Positions 17,275 through 26,147 are shown, numbered from the stretch's first letter. The stretch is 64,000 nucleotides of DNA from Hungatella sp. UBA5385 (GCA_002409995.1 DHOR01000054.1:62001-126000), one strand, 5' to 3'. Numbers and translations: made by a program. The notes: generated by a model not told the origin, from the sequence alone.

Positions 17275-17883
17275 ATGATTGCAATGATAGATTACGATGC
17301 GGGCAATTTAAAAAGTGTGGAAAAGGCATTTGCGGTGCTGGGTGAAAAACCGGTGATCACCAGAGACAGAGAGGTGATTTTAAAGGCTGATAAGGTGATA
17401 CTTCCAGGAGTAGGTTCTTATGGAGATGCTATGGAAAAGCTTCATCATTATGAACTGGTGGAGGTCATTCATCAGGCAGTAGAAAAAGAAATTCCATTTC
17501 TGGGAATATGCCTTGGTATGCAGCTTCTCTTTGAAAGCAGCGAAGAGAGCGGAGGCATTAAGGGGCTGGGAGTTCTTCCTGGGAAAATTCTTAAATTTTC
17601 TGAAATTCCAGGGCTGAAGGTTCCCCATATGGGCTGGAATTCCTTAAAGGTAAGACCGGAAGCCAGATTATTCCAGGGAATAGAAAACGGTGCATATGTG
17701 TATTTTGTCCACTCATATTATTTAAAGGCAGAGGATGAGAAGGATGTGGCTGCATTTGCAGAGTATGGAGAGGTTTTTCATGCTTCCATAGAGCGGGGAA
17801 ATCTATATGGCTGTCAGTTTCATCCGGAGAAAAGCAGTGAAACCGGGCTGAAAATACTGAAGAATTTTATTGAACTTACATAA
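17275..17883 (+). CDS. hisH: Imidazole glycerol phosphate synthase glutaminase subunit
   Basis: This 202-residue class I glutamine amidotransferase releases ammonia from glutamine and channels it to HisF in histidine biosynthesis. The nucleophile is C79 in GICLGMQLLF, and the His-Glu pair is in CQFHPEKSS near the C-terminus. PGVGSYGDAM supplies the oxyanion region. The ATG at 17275 is preferred over an in-frame TTG at 17266 because it lies 9 nt after an AGAAGGA site. It is followed 16 nt later by hisF. The other his genes are not in the window, so the two last-but-central pathway genes are separated from the main his operon or that operon is elsewhere. Confidence 0.95.
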   Translation: MIAMIDYDAGNLKSVEKAFAVLGEKPVITRDREVILKADKVILPGVGSYGDAMEKLHHYELVEVIHQAVEKEIPFLGICLGMQLLFESSEESGGIKGLGVLPGKILKFSEIPGLKVPHMGWNSLKVRPEARLFQGIENGAYVYFVHSYYLKAEDEKDVAAFAEYGEVFHASIERGNLYGCQFHPEKSSETGLKILKNFIELT

Positions 17884-17899
17884 GGAGGCAGGAGATTAA

Positions 17900-18661
17900 A
17901 TGTTGACGAAACGAGTGATACCATGTCTCGATGTACATAACGGACGTGTGGTAAAAGGGGTTAATTTTGTAAATTTAAAAGATGCAGGTGATCCTGTGGA
18001 AATTGCCTCAGCTTATGATAAGGCAGGAGCTGATGAGCTGGTATTCCTTGATATATCAGCGTCTTCTGAAAACCGCAGTACAGTGGTTGACATGGTCCGC
18101 CATGTTGCAGATAAGGTATTTATTCCATTTACAGTAGGCGGCGGTATCCGTACAGTAGAGGATTTTAAGCTTCTGCTTCGGGAGGGAGCTGATAAAATAT
18201 CTATTAACTCTTCTGCAATCAATACACCGGAGCTGATCTCTGAGGCAGCTTTAAAGTTTGGCAGTCAGTGTGTGGTAGTTGCTATTGATGCCAGAAGACG
18301 TCCAGACGGAAGCGGCTGGAATGTGTTCCGCAATGGGGGACGTATTGATACAGGACTTGATGCAGTGGAATGGGCCATGAAGGCAGACAGTCTGGGAGCT
18401 GGGGAGATTCTCTTAACCAGCATGGACTGTGACGGAACTAAAGCGGGTTATGATGATGAACTGAATGCAGTGGTTGCAGAAAATGTTGCTGTTCCTGTGA
18501 TTGCTTCAGGAGGAGCAGGAACCAAAGAACATTTTTACAATGCTCTGACAAAAGGCAAAGCAGATGCAGTTCTTGCAGCCTCTCTGTTTCATTTTAAGGA
18601 GCTGGAGATTATGGAACTGAAACAGTACCTGGCGGAACGGGGACTGCCTGTCAGATTATAG
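17900..18661 (+). CDS. hisF: Imidazole glycerol phosphate synthase cyclase subunit
   Basis: This 253-residue (beta-alpha)8 barrel uses ammonia from HisH to convert PRFAR into imidazole glycerol phosphate and AICAR. The catalytic acids are D11 (PCLDVHNGRVVKG) and D130 (VVAIDARR). Phosphate-binding loops GGGIRTVEDF and ASGGAGTKEHF are intact. The length is standard. A strong AAGGAGG site precedes the start. It is translationally close to hisH (16 nt) and ung (26 nt). Confidence 0.97.
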   Translation: MLTKRVIPCLDVHNGRVVKGVNFVNLKDAGDPVEIASAYDKAGADELVFLDISASSENRSTVVDMVRHVADKVFIPFTVGGGIRTVEDFKLLLREGADKISINSSAINTPELISEAALKFGSQCVVVAIDARRRPDGSGWNVFRNGGRIDTGLDAVEWAMKADSLGAGEILLTSMDCDGTKAGYDDELNAVVAENVAVPVIASGGAGTKEHFYNALTKGKADAVLAASLFHFKELEIMELKQYLAERGLPVRL

Positions 18662-18687
18662 CACAAAGGAAAAGGAGAGTGAAGTCA

Positions 18688-19362
18688 ATGGGAGCCATAG
18701 CCAATGACTGGCTGGAACCTTTAAGCGGAGAGTTTAAAAAGCCATATTACAGGGAACTTTATAAGAAGATAAAGCAGGAATATGAGACCAAACTGGTTTT
18801 TCCTGATCCGGATGATATATTTAATGCATTTCAGTTTACCCCTCTTTCCAAAGTGAAGGTTGTAATATTGGGGCAGGACCCTTATCATAACCATAATCAG
18901 GCTCATGGTCTCAGCTTTTCTGTAAAACCGGGAGTGGAGATTCCGCCTTCCCTGGTTAATATCTATCAGGAGTTACACGATGATCTGGGCTGTCAGATCC
19001 CCAATAACGGATATTTGAAAAAATGGGCGGATCAGGGAGTTATGCTTTTAAATACAGTGCTGACTGTACGGGCTCATGCTGCCAACTCTCATCAGGGAAT
19101 CGGCTGGGAGCAGTTTACAGATGCAGCCATCAGAATTCTTAATGAACAGGAGCATCCCATGGTGTTTCTTCTCTGGGGCAGACCTGCACAGAATAAAAAA
19201 AACATGTTAACAAATCCAAATCATCTGATTTTGGAGGCACCACATCCAAGCCCGCTGTCAGCTTACCGCGGATTCTTTGGCTGTAAGCATTTCAGTCAGG
19301 TAAATCAATATCTGGTGGATAAGGGATTGGAGCCTATTGACTGGCAAATTGAAAATATTTAA
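18688..19362 (+). CDS. ung: Uracil-DNA glycosylase, family 1
   Basis: This 224-residue enzyme removes uracil from DNA as the first step of base-excision repair. The water-activating motif GQDPYH (D64), the uracil-binding LLNTVLTVRAHAANSH, and the DNA-intercalating HPSPLSAYRGFFGC are all present. The ATG at 18688 is chosen over a GTG at 18679 because the AAGGAG at 18672-18677 is then 10 nt away. It is co-directional with hisF and uppP without terminators between them. Confidence 0.96.
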   Translation: MGAIANDWLEPLSGEFKKPYYRELYKKIKQEYETKLVFPDPDDIFNAFQFTPLSKVKVVILGQDPYHNHNQAHGLSFSVKPGVEIPPSLVNIYQELHDDLGCQIPNNGYLKKWADQGVMLLNTVLTVRAHAANSHQGIGWEQFTDAAIRILNEQEHPMVFLLWGRPAQNKKNMLTNPNHLILEAPHPSPLSAYRGFFGCKHFSQVNQYLVDKGLEPIDWQIENI

Positions 19363-19380
19363 TATAACAGGGGAAGAATA

Positions 19381-20217
19381 ATGAGCTTAATCGAGATTTT
19401 AAAAGTAATAGTTCTGGGAATTGTAGAAGGATTTACAGAGTGGCTTCCTATCAGCAGTACAGGGCATATGATTCTTGTTGATGAGATCATAGGTTTTCAG
19501 GCTGCAAATCCTGATTTTCGAAATATGTTTTTGGTAGTCATTCAGCTGGGAGCCATTCTGGCTGTTGTAGTTATGTATTTCCATAAACTGAATCCATTTT
19601 CACCAACGAAGAAGCCGGCTCAGAAGCAGGCAACTATGGTGCTGTGGTATAAGATCATTCTTGCCTGTATTCCGGCAGCCATTATAGGTCTTCTGATTGA
19701 TGATATCGTAGATTTCTATCTTGACAAGTGGTATGTAGTTGCTGCAACTTTGATTATCTATGGTATACTGTTTATCGTTATTGAGGACCGTAATAAATAC
19801 AGAAAATTTGATGTACAGAAGGTGGGAGATATCTCTTATCAGACAGCTCTTTACATCGGATTATTCCAGGTGCTGTCATTGATACCAGGTACTTCACGGT
19901 CAGGAGCCACTATACTGGGAGCCATGATATTAGGCTGCTCCAGAGGGGCTGCAGCGGAGTTTTCATTTTTCCTTGGAATTCCTGTAATGTTTGGTGCCAG
20001 CTTTTTAAAGATTGTGAAATATGGTTTGAAATTTACTCTGCCACAGGTATTTTATCTGCTGCTGGGAATGGTAATTGCATTTTTTGTATCTGTGTACTCC
20101 ATTCAGTTCCTTATGGGATATGTGAAGAAACATGATTTTAAATTCTTTGGAGTCTATAGAATCGTATTAGGTGTTATTGTGATCATATATTTTGGAATAT
20201 CCGCATTGGTGGGATAA
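19381..20217 (+). CDS. uppP: Undecaprenyl-diphosphatase
   Basis: This 278-residue integral membrane phosphatase (BacA/UppP) recycles undecaprenyl diphosphate to the monophosphate carrier used for peptidoglycan and surface polymers, and confers some bacitracin tolerance. The active-site elements are GIVEGFTEWLPISSTGHMIL (residues 13-32, with E16, E20 and the SSTGH loop) and the second repeat PGTSRSGATILGAMILG. About eight membrane helices are visible. It is the last gene of the operon and is followed by a terminator. Confidence 0.96.
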   Translation: MSLIEILKVIVLGIVEGFTEWLPISSTGHMILVDEIIGFQAANPDFRNMFLVVIQLGAILAVVVMYFHKLNPFSPTKKPAQKQATMVLWYKIILACIPAAIIGLLIDDIVDFYLDKWYVVAATLIIYGILFIVIEDRNKYRKFDVQKVGDISYQTALYIGLFQVLSLIPGTSRSGATILGAMILGCSRGAAAEFSFFLGIPVMFGASFLKIVKYGLKFTLPQVFYLLLGMVIAFFVSVYSIQFLMGYVKKHDFKFFGVYRIVLGVIVIIYFGISALVG

Positions 20218-20221
20218 AAAC

Positions 20222-20263
20222 AAAACAGAGAAGATGTCATGGTAGATGGCACTTCTCTGTTTT
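20222..20263 (+). terminator. Intrinsic terminator after uppP
   Basis: Stem AAAACAGAGAAG/CTTCTCTGTTTT with further pairing (TGTCAT/ATGGCA) towards the loop, 5 nt after the uppP stop. Confidence 0.9.
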
Positions 20264-20383
20264 AGACTTTAATTATTCTATCGGTATCCGGATATAGTTT
20301 TGTCAATTGAGACATATGCGGATTAAGCGACCTGTGAAAAAACAACTTTGTTATATTTATTATCATATTTTTTCTCTGACGGC

Positions 20384-20629
20384 TCAAGGTTTAAACATCA
20401 TCTCGATTCGTCCTTCCGCAGCCTCTTCATCGTTTCCATTAAAATAAAATATTATTCTGCGGTTCCTTATATTTAATCCCTGCTTCATCTCGTCATAATT
20501 TTTAACGTTAATCTTACACTGACCACAGTCAACATAAATATCACAGTCAAAGGATTTTGCAGTTGTTATGAGAGCAGCCAGGGGAATTGGGGTATTGCGC
20601 AGTAGGATGTCGACTTGTTTTGTTCGCAT
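20384..20629 (-). CDS. HPr-like protein lacking the phosphoacceptor histidine
   Basis: This 81-residue protein has the size and pattern of the PTS phosphocarrier HPr: a beta strand, NTPIPLAALITTAKSF, YVDCGQCKINVKNYDEM, and NGNDEEAAEGRIEMMF at the end. At the HPr active site (consensus GxHARPAA) it reads NTPIPLAA: Thr replaces the phosphorylated His15 and Ile replaces Arg17. The Ser46 kinase site is replaced as well (VKNYDEM). It therefore cannot relay phosphate as HPr does. The ATG at 20629 has a correctly spaced GGAGGT; the ATG 6 nt upstream abuts that site. It stands alone and could be a regulatory HPr paralogue (inference). Confidence 0.7.
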   Translation of the reverse strand: MRTKQVDILLRNTPIPLAALITTAKSFDCDIYVDCGQCKINVKNYDEMKQGLNIRNRRIIFYFNGNDEEAAEGRIEMMFKP

Positions 20630-20847
20630 ATCCATACCTCCTTCTATCTGGCGGCCGGATAACCCAATGCTTCAGGTGACAAAACGAATAGATACTTTAT
20701 GAAAATGCAGATAACGAGTTGCATATATATTCTTATCTCTATCTGTTACACTCATAGTTTAACACATTTTTGATACAGGTACAATAAAAAAGTTATAAAA
20801 AATTAATGAATTTGATAAGAAAATGTCATTTAATAACCAAAAACAAT
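20630..20847. other. Intergenic stretch without gene
   Basis: This AT-rich gap between the HPr-like gene and the terminator of the DAHP synthase gene must hold the promoter of the HPr-like gene on the minus strand. I saw no clear hexamers, RNA gene or repeat. Confidence 0.4.
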
Positions 20848-20925
20848 AAAAAAGCAGCTGCAATGGCAGATTTTCATCCGGTTAATGACCCGGTATAATA
20901 AAAATCTGCTAATACAGCTGCCTTT
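20848..20925 (-). terminator. Composite intrinsic terminator of the DAHP synthase gene
   Basis: Outer stem GCAGCTG/CAGCTGC, middle stem CAGATTTT/AAAATCTG and inner stem CCGGTTA...GACCCGG are nested; on the minus strand the structure ends in TTTTTT. It is unusually long for a terminator. Confidence 0.8.
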
Positions 20926-20963
20926 CATATTATAATTTTCAATGGACTTATGAGCAAAAATAA

Positions 20964-21992
20964 TTATGCATTTTCTGCAATTTCATAGATTAAACGCTCA
21001 GAATCTGCCCATCCAAGGCATGGATCTGTAATGGATTTTCCGTAACATCCTTCTCCAACCTTCTGGCTTCCCGGCTCAATGTAGCTTTCGATCATTAATC
21101 CCTTTACAAGAGTGCGTATCTCAGGCGCATGTCTTCTGCTGTGAAGAATCTCTTTGGCAATACGTATCTGCTCCATGTATTTCTTATTGGAATTGGAGTG
21201 ATTGGTATCAACGATACATGCACGGTTTAGGAGATTGCGTTCTGAATAAAGTAAGGAAAGCAAAAACAAATCCTCATAGTGATAGTTGGGGATACACTGT
21301 CCATGTTTGTTCACTGCACCGCGGAGAATGGTATGAGCAAGAGGATTGCCTCCGCTTTTCACTTCCCAGCCTCTGTAGGTGAAATCATGAGGCTGCTGAG
21401 CTGCTACAACTGAGTTAAGCATAACAGACAGATCACCGCTAGTTGGGTTCTTCATGCCTACAGCAACATCACAACCACTGGAGGTTAACCGGTGCTGCTG
21501 GTTCTCTACGGAGCGGGCACCAATGGCGATGTAGGACATAATATCGTCCAAATATCCCAGGTTCTCAGGATAAAGCATCTCGTCAGCAGTGGAGAATCCT
21601 GTTTCTTCAAAAACTCTCATATGGAGCTTACGGATAGCAGAAACGCCTTCGTTCATGTCGGGCTTCTTCTCCGGGTCCGGCTGATGAAGCATTCCTTTAT
21701 AGCCTTCTCCTGTTGTTCTTGGTTTGTTGGTATAAATGCGTGGAATGATGATCAGCTTGTCAGCTGTTTTTTCCTGCACTTTAATCAGTCGATTGGTATA
21801 ATCCAGCACTGAATCTTCATTATCTGCAGAACAGGGTCCAATAATCAGAATAAATTTATCGCTATTGCCTGTCAGCACCTGACTGATTGCCTCATCTCTT
21901 TCTTTCTTCAATGCCTTTAAATTATCTGAAAGAGGAAAACGTTCCTTTATCTCTTCAGGGGTTGGTAAGTTATGAACATATTTAAATCCCAT
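20964..21992 (-). CDS. aroF: 3-deoxy-7-phosphoheptulonate synthase (DAHP synthase, type I alpha)
   Basis: This 342-residue cytosolic enzyme condenses phosphoenolpyruvate and erythrose 4-phosphate, the first committed step of aromatic amino-acid synthesis. It matches the E. coli AroF/AroG/AroH class: IIGPCSADNEDSVLDY near residue 49, PRIYTNKPRTTGEGYKGMLHQP (PEP site), IGARSVENQQHR, GMKNPTSGDL and DTNHSNSNKKY. The length is typical. Which of the paralogue names applies cannot be decided from sequence alone. It is monocistronic, with GAGGAG before its start and a composite terminator behind it. I saw no T-box or attenuator leader. Confidence 0.93.
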   Translation of the reverse strand: MGFKYVHNLPTPEEIKERFPLSDNLKALKKERDEAISQVLTGNSDKFILIIGPCSADNEDSVLDYTNRLIKVQEKTADKLIIIPRIYTNKPRTTGEGYKGMLHQPDPEKKPDMNEGVSAIRKLHMRVFEETGFSTADEMLYPENLGYLDDIMSYIAIGARSVENQQHRLTSSGCDVAVGMKNPTSGDLSVMLNSVVAAQQPHDFTYRGWEVKSGGNPLAHTILRGAVNKHGQCIPNYHYEDLFLLSLLYSERNLLNRACIVDTNHSNSNKKYMEQIRIAKEILHSRRHAPEIRTLVKGLMIESYIEPGSQKVGEGCYGKSITDPCLGWADSERLIYEIAENA

Positions 21993-22200
21993 GGTTATAC
22001 TCCTCTTAGTTCCTTTGTATTTTGCGTTGATTATATACCAGAATCAGCAAAAAATCTATAGCAGGTTGAAAAAAACAGGAAGGAAAACAGAAAGGAGCCA
22101 AAGGTAACGTTACATTTTCAAAGGTATTGTTTCATTTTCGGGAAAAATAGTGTATGATGATAAAAGATTTTAATGCAGAAAGGTGTTGGAGATTTTGGCT

Positions 22201-22491
22201 ATGGAGAGATATTGGAACTGGGGCGGAAAGTATGTGGGAGTCAGACAAAAAGAGTATCTGGTCACCTGTGACGGAAGGATTCTTGGCAGATTTTACGGTA
22301 AGGAAATCTATGATCAGAATGGAAATTATATAGGGGAGCTGGGACGCAGCAACCGTCTTATTAAGAGCAGAATAAAAGACAAATTCCACCGTCCTGCATT
22401 CAGCACTGGTATCAAAGGCACCATTACTGCTCCGCTGCGGGATATGGCACCATACCCTATGAATCTGGGATTTGAGGATTTTTTATTTTAA
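22201..22491 (+). CDS. Small conserved protein, 4-fold beta-flower-like
   Basis: This 96-residue protein contains short repeated blocks of the form W-x-GKYVG, CDGRILGRFYG, IYDQNGNYIGEL and NRLI. This pattern resembles the small 4-fold beta-flower proteins found in many bacteria, whose role is unknown. The ATG at 22201 lies 9 nt after GGAG; upstream in-frame GTG/TTG codons at 22183-22188 are less likely. It has no signal peptide or membrane segment. It is a single gene between the divergent DAHP synthase and the surface-acylation cassette. Confidence 0.6.
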   Translation: MERYWNWGGKYVGVRQKEYLVTCDGRILGRFYGKEIYDQNGNYIGELGRSNRLIKSRIKDKFHRPAFSTGIKGTITAPLRDMAPYPMNLGFEDFLF

Positions 22492-22576
22492 GAATGCTGT
22501 AAGGAAAAATGAGGAAGTAAGAGAAACTTCATGATTTTGTAGGAGATATTATATATGAAAATCTCAAAGGTTATAT

Positions 22577-22582
22577 TATAAT
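22577..22582 (+). promoter_or_regulatory. -10 box upstream of the DUF4358 gene
   Basis: A TATAAT hexamer lies 52 nt before the lipoprotein start. No good -35 box is visible at the right distance, so confidence is limited. Confidence 0.4.
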
Positions 22583-22633
22583 GAAAACTCCTGAGAAGAA
22601 ACACAATACAGGGAATTTAAGGAGAGATTCATT

Positions 22634-23281
22634 ATGAGAAAATATGTATTTGTAATAGCCCTTACCATGACAGCAGCAAGCTTAAGTGCATGTGGGGCAA
22701 AAGCACCGGCAGATGGAAACGGAAGCAGTGCTGCGGTAGAGTCAACAGTAGAAACTACGGAACAGACTACAGAATCTATTGGTGAGTCAGCAGCAGACGC
22801 TGTGGAGGAAACTTCTTCTGAGGCAAATGCAAGTGAAACAGAGCTTGACAAGATTCATCAGGCAGTAAAGGATGCTTATGGCGATAAGTATATTCCGAGT
22901 ATGGAGATCAGCACAGAGGAATTAGACGGTGCATATGGGATTACTCCTGATTTATATGAGGAACATATTACAGAAGGTCCTATGATCAGTGTTCATGTTG
23001 ATTTATTCCTTGGTTTTAAGGCAGCAGAGGGTAAGGCAGATGAGTTAGAGCAGCGTCTTAACGATTATCGGGATATGCTTTTGGATAATAGCTTACAGTA
23101 TCCTTCCAACATCAGTAAGATTGAGGCTTCTGAAGTTGTGAGACATGATGATTATGTATTCTTCATTATGCTGGGAACTGCTTCTGAGGAGGCATTGAAC
23201 CAGGGAGAAGAGGCAGCACTTGAATCTTCTATGGAAGAAAACAAAAAAGCTATTGACGCAATTGACAATTATTTCAAATAA
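22634..23281 (+). CDS. DUF4358 family lipoprotein
   Basis: This 215-residue protein has a lipoprotein signal peptide ending in the lipobox LSAC (Cys20). An acidic, Ser/Thr/Glu-rich linker (about residues 25-70) and a C-terminal globular domain of the DUF4358 type follow. It would be anchored to the outer face of the membrane. It is the first gene of a three-gene set with an MBOAT acyltransferase 20 nt downstream and a DHHW protein after that. This arrangement suggests an accessory role in O-acylation of a surface polymer. Biochemical role unknown. Confidence 0.8.
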   Translation: MRKYVFVIALTMTAASLSACGAKAPADGNGSSAAVESTVETTEQTTESIGESAADAVEETSSEANASETELDKIHQAVKDAYGDKYIPSMEISTEELDGAYGITPDLYEEHITEGPMISVHVDLFLGFKAAEGKADELEQRLNDYRDMLLDNSLQYPSNISKIEASEVVRHDDYVFFIMLGTASEEALNQGEEAALESSMEENKKAIDAIDNYFK

Positions 23282-23301
23282 GATAAGCAGCAGGAGTTAT
23301 C

Positions 23302-24705
23302 ATGGTATTTAGCAGCCTTTTATTTTTATTCCGGTTTTTACCGGTTATGCTGATTGCATATTTTGCTGCTCCCAAGAGGTTCCGCAATGGAGTGTTATTC
23401 ATTGGGAGCCTCATTTTTTATGGTTGGGGGGAGCCGGTTTATATCAGCCTTCTATTATTTTCCACTTTGGTGGACTATATCCATGGGTGGCTTGCCTGGA
23501 AATATAAAAAGCAGGGAAAGCTTACCATCGCCAAGCTGGCAGTGGCTTCTTCTGCAGTGATCAATCTGGGCCTTCTTGGTGTTTTTAAATATACGGATTT
23601 TCTTATCGGTTCTGTGAACCAGATATTTGGGACAGCCTTTCCTCTGGTTGGGCTGGCTCTGCCCATTGGAATATCCTTTTATACATTCCAGACCATGTCC
23701 TATACCATTGACGTTTACAGGGGAGAAGCAGAACCTCAGAAGAATATAATTGACTTTGGTGCTTATGTTGCCATGTTTCCGCAGTTGATTGCAGGTCCAA
23801 TTGTCCGTTATCAGACAGTGGCTGATGAACTGAGGGACAGGACAGAGGATTTCTCTCAGTTTGCCTATGGGATACGGTATTTTTGTATTGGGCTTGGGAA
23901 AAAGGTCCTGATTGCCAACAATATAGGAGCACTTTGGACGGAGATTTCAGCCATTCCTGTTGATGGGCGAAGTGTTGTTATGACATGGATGGGGATTCTT
24001 GCCTTTGGTATGCAGATTTATTTTGATTTTTCCGGATATTCGGATATGGCAGTGGGATTGGGAGCTATGCTGGGATTTCATTTTCCTGAAAACTTCCATT
24101 ATCCATATATGGCGAAAAATATTACGGATTTCTGGAGAAGATGGCATATTTCTCTTGGAACCTGGTTTAAGGAGTATGTGTATATCCCTCTTGGAGGAAA
24201 CCGTAAGGGACAGGCCAAACAGGTCAGAAACATTATGATTGTCTGGCTGCTGACAGGGTTCTGGCATGGCGCCTCATGGAATTATGTGATCTGGGGTGTT
24301 TATTTTGGGATTCTCCTTCTTCTTGAGAAAATGGTATTACACAAGTATTTGAAAAAATTGCCCTCTGCTCTTCAAAGTGTATACTCTTTGATTCTGGTGT
24401 TTTTAGGCTGGGTGTTATTTGCACATGAGGATATGACAGCGGGGGTTTTATGGCTTCGGGAAATGCTGGGGCTGGGGGGGTTATCATTCGGCAATGGAAG
24501 GACATGGTATCTGCTCCTTACCAATCTTCCTTTGATTGGAATTGCCGCAGCGGCTTCTACTCCCTATCCTGCTAAGTGGGTGAAGGGAATCAGAGAGAAG
24601 CTGGGGGCAGCAGGGGATATACTATTTGCACTGGTAATTCTTCTTCTGTCAGTTGCTTATCTGGTAGATGCCAGTTATAATCCGTTTTTATATTTTCGGT
24701 TTTAG
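23302..24705 (+). CDS. MBOAT family O-acyltransferase (AlgI/DltB-like)
   Basis: This 467-residue membrane protein has about ten predicted helices and the hallmarks of the AlgI/PatA branch. PIGISFYTFQTMSYTIDVYRG lies near residue 121, QLIAGPIVRY near 162, NITDFWRRWHISLGTWFKEYVYIPLGG near 265, and the catalytic histidine is in GFWHGASWNYVIWG near 320. It passes acyl (usually acetyl) groups across the membrane to an extracytoplasmic acceptor. The partner that completes transfer is probably the downstream DHHW protein. It lies 20 nt after the DUF4358 lipoprotein gene. The polymer modified is unknown. Confidence 0.93.
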   Translation: MVFSSLLFLFRFLPVMLIAYFAAPKRFRNGVLFIGSLIFYGWGEPVYISLLLFSTLVDYIHGWLAWKYKKQGKLTIAKLAVASSAVINLGLLGVFKYTDFLIGSVNQIFGTAFPLVGLALPIGISFYTFQTMSYTIDVYRGEAEPQKNIIDFGAYVAMFPQLIAGPIVRYQTVADELRDRTEDFSQFAYGIRYFCIGLGKKVLIANNIGALWTEISAIPVDGRSVVMTWMGILAFGMQIYFDFSGYSDMAVGLGAMLGFHFPENFHYPYMAKNITDFWRRWHISLGTWFKEYVYIPLGGNRKGQAKQVRNIMIVWLLTGFWHGASWNYVIWGVYFGILLLLEKMVLHKYLKKLPSALQSVYSLILVFLGWVLFAHEDMTAGVLWLREMLGLGGLSFGNGRTWYLLLTNLPLIGIAAAASTPYPAKWVKGIREKLGAAGDILFALVILLLSVAYLVDASYNPFLYFRF

Positions 24706-24762
24706 TGCGTAGTCACTTGGCTGAATGTTAGTGATATGAAACACTGGGGAAAAGGAGGACTT

Positions 24763-25971
24763 ATGGACAAACATCGATTGATTACAGGCACTTTTTTAGG
24801 AGTAATTGCAGTGATTACTGTATGGACTCTTGTGACTCCGCAGAAAACATTTTCCTCCTCTGAAAATCGTTATTTGCAGAAAAAACCCGAGTTTACTATA
24901 GAAGGGCTGTTAGATGGCAGCTATGGGAAGAAGTATGAGACTTATCTAAGCGATCAATTTCCAGAGAGAGACAGATGGATTGGTCTTAAGGTGATGTCAG
25001 AGCGGATGGCTGGTAAGACTGCTGTTAATGGCGTTTATATTGGTAAAGACGGATATCTTCTTGAGAAGTTCGAGGAAGAGGAGATTGAAGGGGATCAGTT
25101 AAACAGTAACCTGGACAAAGCAGGGGCGTTTATGCAGGTGGCTGCTGAGAAGCTGGGGGAAGATAAGGTTAGGATTATGCTGGTGCCTTCTGCTTCTCAG
25201 ATTATGACGGATCAACTTCCTGCCCTGGCTGCGCCTTATGATCAGAGCAGGGTTACGGAAAAGCTGTTGCAGAAGTTGAAAGATAATGGTTTCAGTGAAG
25301 ATCAGGCAGAGAAACTGGTAGTACCTGTAGAGGATTATCTGGATAAGAATAAAAATCAGCCTTTTTATTATAAAACAGATCATCACTGGACTGGTAAAGG
25401 TTCCTATGTAGGCTATGAGGCATGGGCGGATTCTATAGGTCTGGAACCTTGGGAGGAAGAGTATTTTGAGATAAAAACAGTTAGTGAGAATTTTCGGGGA
25501 ACTATTTATTCTAAGCTGAATATTCCATGGCAGTTAGACAAAATTGAGATTTATGTTCCAAGAGAAGAGCAGGAATATAAGGTGTTTTTTGATGGGGAGA
25601 GTAAAGAATATGATACACTGTATTTTACAGATGCTTTAAAGGGGCGTGACCAGTATAAGGTTTATCTGGATGGGAATCATGGGTTGACTGAGATTGTGAA
25701 TCAGAATATTGTGAATCAGATTGCTGTCAATCATGCTGCTGCAGGTGATGAAAAGGACAGAAAGCTATTGATTATAAAGGATTCTTATGCCCACAGCTTT
25801 GCACCTTTTGCAGTCAATCATTTTGAAACTGTTTATATGGCTGACCTGCGGTATTTTAATATGAAAATGGGGGCTTTTATAGAGCAGGAAGGGATTACTG
25901 ATGTGCTTATTTTATATCAGATTCCGGGATTTGCTAAGGAGAAGACGATTTCTAAGCTGGGGTGGGAATAA
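24763..25971 (+). CDS. DHHW family protein (AlgJ/AlgX-like partner of MBOAT)
   Basis: This 402-residue protein has an N-terminal membrane anchor (about residues 5-26) and an extracytoplasmic domain. The name-giving DHHW motif (KTDHHWTGKGSYVGY) lies near residues 205-220. An SGNH-like arrangement is suggested by VPSASQIM, DHHW and the late motif IIKDSYAHSFAPF, where the serine would be the nucleophile. Such proteins act with MBOAT exporters in acetylating exopolysaccharides. The ATG at 24763 follows a strong AAAGGAGG; an upstream in-frame ATG at 24736 lacks one. It is the third gene of the cassette. Confidence 0.87.
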   Translation: MDKHRLITGTFLGVIAVITVWTLVTPQKTFSSSENRYLQKKPEFTIEGLLDGSYGKKYETYLSDQFPERDRWIGLKVMSERMAGKTAVNGVYIGKDGYLLEKFEEEEIEGDQLNSNLDKAGAFMQVAAEKLGEDKVRIMLVPSASQIMTDQLPALAAPYDQSRVTEKLLQKLKDNGFSEDQAEKLVVPVEDYLDKNKNQPFYYKTDHHWTGKGSYVGYEAWADSIGLEPWEEEYFEIKTVSENFRGTIYSKLNIPWQLDKIEIYVPREEQEYKVFFDGESKEYDTLYFTDALKGRDQYKVYLDGNHGLTEIVNQNIVNQIAVNHAAAGDEKDRKLLIIKDSYAHSFAPFAVNHFETVYMADLRYFNMKMGAFIEQEGITDVLILYQIPGFAKEKTISKLGWE

Positions 25972-26147
25972 TAGAATATTCCGCCCGCAAAGACTCTTTT
26001 ACTATTTTGTGCTTGTCAGGCTGGAATGTTTATATCCTTACTGATAAAATTCTCTCAGACCGTTTTCATAAGATTTTTCTTTATATCAGGTATTATGGTA
26101 AAAATGTTTATCGAGTTATAAAAAAATAATACTTTATGGCAAAATGC
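25972..26147. other. Intergenic stretch before the tyrS promoter
   Basis: This AT-rich stretch contains no convincing gene, hairpin terminator or repeat. The rest of the gap up to 26632 is the tyrS promoter and T-box leader. Confidence 0.4.
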
